From Brevundimonas sp. (GTDB taxonomy: Bacteria; Pseudomonadota; Alphaproteobacteria; Caulobacterales; Caulobacteraceae), in assembly GCF_024711105.1 (NCBI RefSeq), contig NZ_JANJTL010000060.1, positions 1-61,451 of the forward strand: 61,451 bases of DNA, in the 5' to 3' direction. Under the pieces are notes generated by a model that was not told the origin of the DNA, made no database searches, and saw nothing but the letters and a program-made list of their open reading frames with translations. Each line of letters begins with the position of its first letter. Within the stretch, counting starts at the first letter, position 1. The translations under genes and the position numbers were made by a program. Below, one piece after another: positions 21,481-29,393 of this stretch.

Positions 21481-23256
21481 TCAGACGCCGTGGGTCTGCA
21501 GCCACAGCTCGAGCGCCGCGACCTGCCAAAGCTCTGAACCCCTCAGGGGCGTGATGTGTCCGGTGGGATCGGCGAAGAGCCGGTCCAGATAGTCCTGGCG
21601 GAACAGTCCGCGTTCCCTCGCCGCCTGCGACGACAGGGCGTCGCGCACCATGTCGAAGTACGGCCCCTGGATGTATTTCAGCGCCGGCACGGGGAAGTAG
21701 CCCTTCTTCCGGTCGATCACCTCGTGCGGGATCACCAGCCGCGCGGCGTCCTTGAGCACGCCCTTGCCCCCATCGCGCAGCTTGTGCTCGGGCGGGGTGC
21801 GGGCGGCGAGTTCGACCAGGTCGTGGTCCAGAAAGGGCACGCGCGCCTCCAGGCCCCAGGCCATGGTCATGTTGTCGACGCGCTTGACCGGGTCCTCGAC
21901 CAGCATGACCTGGGAGTCGAGCCTCAGCGCCTTGTCGACGGGATCGCTCGCCCCCGGCTGGGCGAAATGCTCTTCGACGAATGCCCGGCTGACGTCGGCG
22001 TCGATCACCCAGTCGTCCGCCAGCTGATCGCGCAGGGTCAGGTGATCGCGGTCAAAGAAAGCCCGGGAATAGGCCGCCAGGGGATCGTCCGACCCGACCA
22101 GCGGCGGGTACCAGTGATAGCCGCCGAACACCTCGTCCGCGCCCTGGCCGGACTGGACCACCTTGATGTGCTGCGAGACCTCCTGCGACAGCAGGTAGAA
22201 GCCGACGTTGTCGTAGGAGACCATCGGCTCGCTCATGGCCGCGAAGGTGCCGGGCAGCGCCTCCATCAGCCGGTCCGACCGCACGAAGATCTTGTGGTGG
22301 TCCGTGCCGAAGTGACGCGCGATGAGGTCAGAATAAACGAACTCGTCGCCCTCCTCGCCGTTGGCGGACTCGAAACCAACCGAGAAGGTCATCAGGTCCT
22401 TCTGGCCCATCTCGGCCAACAGGCCGACGATGACGCTGGAATCGACACCGCCGGACAGCAGGACGCCGACCGGCACGTCCGACACCATGCGCCGACGCAC
22501 CGCTTCGCGCAGGCTTTCGAGCACGCGGTCACGCCACTCTTGCGCCGACAGGCCGGCCTCGGAGGGGGCGCGGTCGTACGGCGGGTTCCAGTAGCGTCGG
22601 TCCGTGGACGTCCCGTCCGGCTCGATCACCCGGATGGTGGCGGCGGGGAACTTGCTCACGCCCTTCAGGATGGTGCGGGGGGCCGGCACGACCGCATGGA
22701 AGGTCATGTAGCTGTGCAGGGCGACCGGATCGATTGTGGTGTCGACATCGCCGCCGCGCAGCAGCGCCGGCAGCGATGAGGCGAACCTCAGCCGCCCCGG
22801 CGCCTCGGACAGATAGAGCGGCTTGATGCCGAAGCGATCCCTGGCCATCACGACCCGGTCGGTGTCCCGCTCATGCAGGACAAAGGCGAACATGCCCTTC
22901 AGGCGGTCGACGCAGTCGACGCCCCAGGCGTGCCACGCCTTGAGGATGACCTCGGTGTCGCCGTGCGAGAAGAAGCGGTAGCCCTTGGCTTCCAGCTCGG
23001 CGCGCAGCTCGGGATAGTTGTAGATGCAGCCGTTGAAGACGAGCGTCAGGCCGAGGTCTGCGTCGACCATCGGTTGTTCGGACCTGGGCGACAGATCGAT
23101 GATCCGGAGCCGTCTGTGGCCGAACCCGATGCGCCCCCTGACCACCTGTCCGGACGAGTCCGGCCCACGTCTGGAGAGCGCATCCGTGATACGCGCAACC
23201 ACCCCTGGATCGACGGCCTGGCCGTCGAACCGCACCTCACCTGCTATTCCACACAC
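21481..23256 (-). CDS. asnO: N-acetylglutaminylglutamine amidotransferase (asparagine synthase family)
   Basis: GTG start giving (M)CGIAGEVRFDG with Cys2 nucleophile; VLLSGGVDSSVIVGLLAEM PP-loop. Confidence 0.88.
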   Translation of the reverse strand: MCGIAGEVRFDGQAVDPGVVARITDALSRRGPDSSGQVVRGRIGFGHRRLRIIDLSPRSEQPMVDADLGLTLVFNGCIYNYPELRAELEAKGYRFFSHGDTEVILKAWHAWGVDCVDRLKGMFAFVLHERDTDRVVMARDRFGIKPLYLSEAPGRLRFASSLPALLRGGDVDTTIDPVALHSYMTFHAVVPAPRTILKGVSKFPAATIRVIEPDGTSTDRRYWNPPYDRAPSEAGLSAQEWRDRVLESLREAVRRRMVSDVPVGVLLSGGVDSSVIVGLLAEMGQKDLMTFSVGFESANGEEGDEFVYSDLIARHFGTDHHKIFVRSDRLMEALPGTFAAMSEPMVSYDNVGFYLLSQEVSQHIKVVQSGQGADEVFGGYHWYPPLVGSDDPLAAYSRAFFDRDHLTLRDQLADDWVIDADVSRAFVEEHFAQPGASDPVDKALRLDSQVMLVEDPVKRVDNMTMAWGLEARVPFLDHDLVELAARTPPEHKLRDGGKGVLKDAARLVIPHEVIDRKKGYFPVPALKYIQGPYFDMVRDALSSQAARERGLFRQDYLDRLFADPTGHITPLRGSELWQVAALELWLQTHGV

Positions 23257-23444
23257 GATCCCGTAAACGTGGCGCCTCGAGGTCGGTTCCGCAAACTTGC
23301 TTAGAAAAATGATCAAATTCAGAAACTTGACAAATGTTCTGAAAGTCTAGGGGATTCGCGGCGCAGAAAAGTTGTTTTGGGCGCCCGCGGCGCGGATTGA
23401 GTTCGCGGCAGGGCGTTCCGCGCAGTTGACTCGCCTCTTGAGCT

Positions 23445-24290
23445 TTGCAGAAGTCGGCGGGGGGGAGCGGCGCGTCGACCGGCGTGTCAGGCGGCCCGAC
23501 CGGGGGGCTGCCGATGCCAGGAGCCGACGCCTTCGACGAGGAGATGGAAGAGCTCAGGCGTGAGCTCGGCCATTTCGTGCTCGAGCTGCTGAAGACCGGC
23601 GAATCCGATCGCATCGTGGGCCAACTCGGCAAGGAGCTGGCGTCGGAGGTTTCGCGCAGGAGCCTGACCGTCACCCTCGCGGCCCAGGACCGGCAGCTTC
23701 TCGAGGCCCTGCTCCGGGAAGCCCGCCAGGCCCGCTCGGGCGCGATGCGGCGCGACGATGCGGGCGCAGCCGACGGGGAGCCCCGCGGTCGGAACCTTGT
23801 CCCGGAGCAAGCGTCCGACGGACCCGGCTTCGCCGTGGCGCCGGACCCGCGAGGCCCGGGGCCGGCGATGCCCTGGCTGGGCAGGCCCGACATGCTGCCG
23901 TGGGCACTCTGTGTGGTGTTCCTGGTCCTGCTGATCGCGGTCAGCGCCTACACGCTCTTCCGGCCGGCGCCGGCGGCCGAAGGACAGCCGCCGCCCGTGC
24001 AGACGCAGTCGCTCGATCCTGAGACCGCCTGGAGCGACGTGGTGCAGACGGTCGAAACCTGGCCGGCCGAGGAGAGGCTGGCCGCGCGTCGCACACTCTG
24101 CGGCGAGATCGGCGCGGAAGAGGACTGCCCCAGCTGGGCCGAACGGTCCGAAGATCTCCTGGACGATCCTGCGGGCAGGGCGGCGGTCGCCGACGTCATC
24201 GCCCGCGCCCGGTGCGCCGAGGCGACGACTGAGGCGGAGGGCGCCGAGCCGGGACTCGACCCCTCCTGCATTCTGATGGCCGCGCCCTGA
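23445..24290 (+). CDS. Bitopic protein of unknown function, first gene of the GTPase/SEDS/PBP operon
   Basis: 281 aa; helical N-terminus, one TM (DMLPWALCVVFLVLLIAVSAYTLF), C-terminal domain with cysteines; alternative start at 23514. Confidence 0.65.
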   Translation: MQKSAGGSGASTGVSGGPTGGLPMPGADAFDEEMEELRRELGHFVLELLKTGESDRIVGQLGKELASEVSRRSLTVTLAAQDRQLLEALLREARQARSGAMRRDDAGAADGEPRGRNLVPEQASDGPGFAVAPDPRGPGPAMPWLGRPDMLPWALCVVFLVLLIAVSAYTLFRPAPAAEGQPPPVQTQSLDPETAWSDVVQTVETWPAEERLAARRTLCGEIGAEEDCPSWAERSEDLLDDPAGRAAVADVIARARCAEATTEAEGAEPGLDPSCILMAAP

Positions 24291-24295
24291 CCGAT

Positions 24296-25939
24296 ATGGC
24301 CGCGCCTTCCTCCGTCACGGTTCGTCACGCCGCCTACGGCACCCTCGCCAACGGGGCGGACGTTCGCCTGCTGGCCGAGCCGGATGACGGCGGACTGTCC
24401 GAGGAGGCGCGCGCGGCGATCGAAAAGGTCTTCTACATGGCCTGGCGCGCCGAGAGACGCCGCTCGGCGCCCTATTTCGTGTTCGTCCCTCTGGACTACC
24501 GGCCGGACGGAGGGGCCGCCCACTGGGGTTTGATCCGCATCAGCCATCTGGGGCGCGGCTCGATGGGCGCGGTCATTGTGGCCTGGGCGGCGATCCTCTC
24601 GGTGGAGGACCTGGACGCCATTGACTGGGCCACGCACCGCCTCCTGCAGACGGCCTTCCCGTCGGCGCATCTCCCGGAGACCGGCGACCGGCTTCCGGCG
24701 CGCCTTTGCCGGCTGGCTCCCGCGGAATCGAGCGCCGAGGCCCTCACCGACTACGTCGAGGCGTTCGACCGCGCCGCGTACCGGATGTGGCCGGATCAGG
24801 AGAGGTTCAATCGATCGCAGATCGCGGTCGAGGCGCCCGGCGAGGCGTACCTCTCGCCGCTTTCGCCGGAGGGGGCGCTATTCGGCCTGTGGGAGCGGGT
24901 CGGCCGATGGCGGGCGGACGTCAGCTATTGCACCTGGAGCGGCCTCGCCAGCGAGGGTTCGGGGCCTCCCCGCCGGGACTTTGACCTTCTACTTGGCAAG
25001 GCCGGACGCGACCCGCTGGGGCCAGAGGCCATTCCCATCGGAGCGACCGCCAACGGCGAGGGGCTCTCCGAACCGACGGTCGCCTGGCACAGCCTGCGCG
25101 AATACCGGACGGGCGTCGTGCCCGCGGGCAAGGTCAAGGCCGCAACCGAGGCGGACGTGGCCGAAGTGGTCCGGGGAATGCTGCAGTCCCTGCGGCCTTC
25201 GCTTGAGCTGGGCCAGACTTCGGCGCTCTCGAGGTTCTTCGACTATGCGCTCAAGCCAAACGCCCCGTCGGTGCTGCGGCTGGCCCTGCCTCGTTTGCTC
25301 GAAGGCGCGGTGGCGTCTGTCCCGGCGAGGACCGGCGCTGAGCTGATCCGCCTCTATGTCGAGAACGTCCTTCCGCGTCTGCGCGCGAGCCGGCTGGAGG
25401 CTGATCCAGCCTACACGCCGGCACGCCTCGCCGTGGAACACGGCGCGCTTCACGCCCTGTCCAAAGACGCCATCGCGGCCCTGACCCCGGTTTATCTGGT
25501 CGCGCCCTCGGCCCAGCCGGACCTCCTTGCACCCTTCCTGACCGCGCTCGCCGGCGCCCCGCCTCGCGAGGTCGACTGGACCGCGTTCATCGACGTGACG
25601 CTTCGCTCGACCGACGTCGAGCCCGGCCGGCTGAGACAGGCGCTGGCGCGCCTCGCCGGACTCGCCTGGCGGGCGCCGGATCATCGCGACGCCGCCTTGG
25701 AGGTGGTGGCCCAGGCCGCGGCCGTAGATGTCCGCGACGCGCTACCGATCGTGAGCGCCGCTCGCGCCCAGGACCGCCGCGAGGTGTTCGCCGCCGTGTG
25801 CAGGAGACGCGCCCGAGGAGCCGCCGAGCGGGCCTGGCGTCGCCGGGACGCTTCCGCGCTCGCCCGCGAGGCCACCGTGCTGCTGCAACTCCATCGGCGC
25901 GGTCGCGAACTGCTCCAGTCCGCCGAGGCCCGGTCATGA
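24296..25939 (+). CDS. GAP1-like GTPase-associated protein (tentative)
   Basis: 547 aa; N-terminal VRHAAYGTLANGADVRLLAEPDDGGLSEEARAAIEK...LGRGSMGAVIVAW resembles GTPase-associated protein N-terminal domains; helical C-terminus resembles the N-terminus of the following GTPase. Confidence 0.6.
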   Translation: MAAPSSVTVRHAAYGTLANGADVRLLAEPDDGGLSEEARAAIEKVFYMAWRAERRRSAPYFVFVPLDYRPDGGAAHWGLIRISHLGRGSMGAVIVAWAAILSVEDLDAIDWATHRLLQTAFPSAHLPETGDRLPARLCRLAPAESSAEALTDYVEAFDRAAYRMWPDQERFNRSQIAVEAPGEAYLSPLSPEGALFGLWERVGRWRADVSYCTWSGLASEGSGPPRRDFDLLLGKAGRDPLGPEAIPIGATANGEGLSEPTVAWHSLREYRTGVVPAGKVKAATEADVAEVVRGMLQSLRPSLELGQTSALSRFFDYALKPNAPSVLRLALPRLLEGAVASVPARTGAELIRLYVENVLPRLRASRLEADPAYTPARLAVEHGALHALSKDAIAALTPVYLVAPSAQPDLLAPFLTALAGAPPREVDWTAFIDVTLRSTDVEPGRLRQALARLAGLAWRAPDHRDAALEVVAQAAAVDVRDALPIVSAARAQDRREVFAAVCRRRARGAAERAWRRRDASALAREATVLLQLHRRGRELLQSAEARS

Positions 25940-27678
25940 GCCGGGGTCCGCGTCGCACAGGATCGACCCGGGGCTCAGCCAAATCGGCGGTCGTCGCGCC
26001 TCCGCCGACGCGCGACGACGCCCGGGTCGCGGCCGTGTACGATCGCCTGCGTCCCGAACTGGTGGAGACCATGCGGTTCGAGGCGCTGGGCCTGGAAGCG
26101 CATAGGCAGCTCGGCCCGGATGTCTCAAGCGCGCAAGCCGCCGCGGCGGCAGACGTCCTGTTCGCGGTCGTGGCCACCGCCGCCGAGGACCTGCGCGAAC
26201 GCAGCCCGGAGGCCGCCGCCGAACTCCTGACCGCCTATGTTCGCGACGTCCTTCCCCTGGTCCGTTCCGCCGGCCTGCCGGCCCGCGACGTTCGCCAGCT
26301 GGCCAGTTCGCTCAACGTCATGCGGCACCTGTCCCCCGCGGTGCTGCCCGAACTCGACCCTGCCGGCGCCCCGCCTGCGCCGCCGGCCCCGAAGCGCTCC
26401 CGGTCCCGCCCGTCCGCTCCAGCGGAACCCGCCCCGCTCGAAGAGGCGGAGACCGAGTTCGTGCCTCTGATCGAGACCGACGAACCCGAGGCTGAGCCGG
26501 GCCCCTCGACCCACCGCTTCGAAACGACCGAACCCCTCAAGCGCGAGATCTCTGACGATCCCGAGATCGAGGACGAGGAAGAGGCCGACGACACGCCTGC
26601 CACCGTCGTCGATCCCAGCGACATCGTCCGGCGCTGCCTGTCGGCGCGCCGCAACGGCCGCAAGGTGATCCTGATCGTGGGCCTGGCGACAACGGGCAAG
26701 AGTTTCCTCGCCCGTCGGCTGAAGACGATCCTGCAGCGCGACTACACCTGCACGGCCTTCGAGGGGTTCGTCAGCGAAGACGCCCGTGTCGTAGGCCGGA
26801 CCAAGGACGTCCTGCTCTACCAATTCCACTACGGGACCAAAGGTTCGCCTCGGGATTTCGACCTCTACGACATCCCTGGGGACTGGTTTCGGCCGCTGAT
26901 GCAGAAGGGGTTCGTCGGCGGATCGGACGACTTCTTCCGGCGCGTCTACACGATCTTCGCCTTCGCCGACGCGATCCTGTTCGTCGCGCCGGCCTTCCAC
27001 GTGCTCCAGCCCAAGCTCTACGTCGAGCACGGCGACGACGACCCTCGCTCGGAACGGGAGCTCCGCCGCGAGCGCAAGGAGGACATGGACCGGTTCATCG
27101 ACAGCCTCGAGCCGATGACCATCGCCATCAGCCTGTTGCGCAAGGAGGTGGCCCGCCGGCTTCGCAGCCCAGGTCGCCGCGGCGCGGCCACGGACGAGGC
27201 CCGCGCCCAGGCGGCGGCCGAGGCGGTCGAGACCGTAGGGGCGCTCAGCTTTTCCCAGATCATGGAGCGTCGCTCCGAGGCCGGCCGCCTGCCGATTCCC
27301 GGCGCGCTCCTGCTGTCACGCGCCGACGAACTGCTGCGGCGCGTGCCGCCGTCCCAGCTCAACACCTTCGACCGTGATCCGGCCCTGACCATGCTGGAAT
27401 ACGGGCTGGGCGGTCGCTACTTCGCGCACCTGTCGCGCCGCTTCGCCGCCTTCACCGCCGACTTCCTGACCGCCCAGCGCAACGACACCTTCACTCGGGT
27501 CTTCCACGAGGAGCGCGAAAGCGCGGGCGTCGGCAGTCTCCTTCGCGACTGGCTCCTGCCCGCCATCGATCACTGCCGCAGGCCCTGGCTGCTGCGCGCG
27601 CTGGAGACGCCAACCATCGCCATGGCGGTCAGGCGGTTGTTTGATCCCGCCTATGCGCGGGCCTGGCGTCGGAACTGA
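25936..27678 (+). CDS. TRAFAC-like GTPase with N-terminal helical domain
   Basis: P-loop GLATTGKS (26680-26703) and downstream DIPGDW; start ATG overlaps the upstream stop. Confidence 0.8.
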   Translation: MSRGPRRTGSTRGSAKSAVVAPPPTRDDARVAAVYDRLRPELVETMRFEALGLEAHRQLGPDVSSAQAAAAADVLFAVVATAAEDLRERSPEAAAELLTAYVRDVLPLVRSAGLPARDVRQLASSLNVMRHLSPAVLPELDPAGAPPAPPAPKRSRSRPSAPAEPAPLEEAETEFVPLIETDEPEAEPGPSTHRFETTEPLKREISDDPEIEDEEEADDTPATVVDPSDIVRRCLSARRNGRKVILIVGLATTGKSFLARRLKTILQRDYTCTAFEGFVSEDARVVGRTKDVLLYQFHYGTKGSPRDFDLYDIPGDWFRPLMQKGFVGGSDDFFRRVYTIFAFADAILFVAPAFHVLQPKLYVEHGDDDPRSERELRRERKEDMDRFIDSLEPMTIAISLLRKEVARRLRSPGRRGAATDEARAQAAAEAVETVGALSFSQIMERRSEAGRLPIPGALLLSRADELLRRVPPSQLNTFDRDPALTMLEYGLGGRYFAHLSRRFAAFTADFLTAQRNDTFTRVFHEERESAGVGSLLRDWLLPAIDHCRRPWLLRALETPTIAMAVRRLFDPAYARAWRRN

Positions 27679-27686
27679 GGCGCGCG

Positions 27687-29393
27687 ATGGACCGGATGCG
27701 CGCCCTGCTCCTCAGGTTGCTGACCAACCGCCGCAGCGCGATCGTGCTCTGGACGGCGGTCGGACTTCTGGTCGCCGGCGTCCACTTCTGGCCGGTGGCC
27801 TTTCCTACGGCGAACGCCGCGCGCCACTCGGTCACACTGGGCGCGGCGGAACGCGCCGAACTGAGGGCGCCCACGCGGTCGGAACTCGAGATGCTGCGCA
27901 GCCTGCCGCTCCTGCGCGATCCTCTCGCGCCGGCCTTTCCGCCGGCCCAGGCCGCGCCGCCGATCGCCAGCGGCCAGGTTTTCGGCATGCGCGACGAGCT
28001 GCGCGCCCCCTTCATCAGGGCGACCCAGGCGCTTCGGACCGCGGCGCCCGCGTGTGCGGCCTGGATTCAGGGCGACGCCGACAGCGTCCCGGCCGAGATC
28101 GCCGACGCGCAGGCGGCGATGGGCGAGCTAGCGAATGGCTCCAGCCAGGACCGCGGCCTGTTCCTCTACCATCAGGGGCTGGTCGACCTGTGCGGTCCAA
28201 ATCCCGGATCAGCGGCCCAGGCCTTCGAGCGGGCGCTCGCCGAATACGCCGCCTATGCGGAATCGGCGCCAGAACGCGAGCCTTTGGTTGAGCGGCGGCT
28301 CGCTCAATACCAGGCGGTGACACACTATGGCCTGGGCTTGGCGCTGGTGGCCTCGGACGACGACCTCCGCCGCGCCGACGCCGAGTTCGCAAGCGCGCTG
28401 GAGGCGGCGACGCGCGCGAAGTCGCACCGGCAGCTGGGCCCCTTCGTCAATCTCGCCGCCTGCCAGGATGGTCCGAACTGCGACCTCTTCGATTTCAGCA
28501 CGGCCCACATCCATAACGCCCGTCTGTTTGCGCGGATGCGGGAGGGGCAGGGGTCCGACGCCTATGAGGACGCCGATCCGGCGCTGGCGTCGTCGCCAGG
28601 CTATGTGCTGGCCTATCCGGAGCTGGCGGCCAATCTGGCCGCAGCGGCTGCCGCGCAAGGCGACTTCGAGACGGTCGCCCGGCTGTACCAGACCCTGAAG
28701 GCCCGGCAGGGCGACGAGGAAGCGGATCCGGAAGACCCACCGTCGGAAACCTGGGCGCGTATCGCGGGCCTGGCCGTCGTGTCGCCGAGACCGATCTACG
28801 CGGAGGGGGACCCGTGGCCGCTCGGCGCGTCCTCCCCGACGCGCGAGATGTTCGAGTCGCGCATCCGGGCGCGTGACGAGGCGTCCTGGTTCCCGGCGGT
28901 TTCGCTGGGCGCGGAGGACCGGGAGATCCTTGATCTCTGGCTCTGGGTCAGGCGCGAACGGCAACTCCTGGAAACCGGTCAGTTTCGCGCCTTCCGCAGC
29001 GACGGTTCGACCATCGCCAACCTGGGTCCCGAGACACGGGATTTCCTTGAGACCTGGCGCAGTGAGGTGTCCGGACGGCTTGCCGACGCCCTGCTGGAGC
29101 GCGCCGAGACAACCCGCCGCCGTAACGGCCTGGCCGAGGCGCGTCCGCTGCTGGCCCTCGTCGACAGCGACGGCTTCCCCTGGTTCTGGGAACGGCCGCT
29201 TGCGCGGATAGGCTATTACAACGACCGCCCGCCGCTGTGGGTGGCCGGATGGGGCCTGTTCTGGCTGGCCGTAACCGGGCTCGCCTTCTGGCTTCATCTG
29301 CAGGTGGCGGCCGGCTATCGCCGCACCTTCGGTGCGCGGCACCACTCGGATCGCATGGCGCACGGCACGGAAAGCGCGTCCGGCAGGCCATGA
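27687..29393 (+). CDS. Membrane protein with N- and C-terminal TM segments and a helical, TPR-like central domain
   Basis: TM AIVLWTAVGLLVAGVHFWPVAF near the N-terminus, TM LWVAGWGLFWLAVTGLAFWLHL near the C-terminus. Confidence 0.65.
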   Translation: MDRMRALLLRLLTNRRSAIVLWTAVGLLVAGVHFWPVAFPTANAARHSVTLGAAERAELRAPTRSELEMLRSLPLLRDPLAPAFPPAQAAPPIASGQVFGMRDELRAPFIRATQALRTAAPACAAWIQGDADSVPAEIADAQAAMGELANGSSQDRGLFLYHQGLVDLCGPNPGSAAQAFERALAEYAAYAESAPEREPLVERRLAQYQAVTHYGLGLALVASDDDLRRADAEFASALEAATRAKSHRQLGPFVNLAACQDGPNCDLFDFSTAHIHNARLFARMREGQGSDAYEDADPALASSPGYVLAYPELAANLAAAAAAQGDFETVARLYQTLKARQGDEEADPEDPPSETWARIAGLAVVSPRPIYAEGDPWPLGASSPTREMFESRIRARDEASWFPAVSLGAEDREILDLWLWVRRERQLLETGQFRAFRSDGSTIANLGPETRDFLETWRSEVSGRLADALLERAETTRRRNGLAEARPLLALVDSDGFPWFWERPLARIGYYNDRPPLWVAGWGLFWLAVTGLAFWLHLQVAAGYRRTFGARHHSDRMAHGTESASGRP

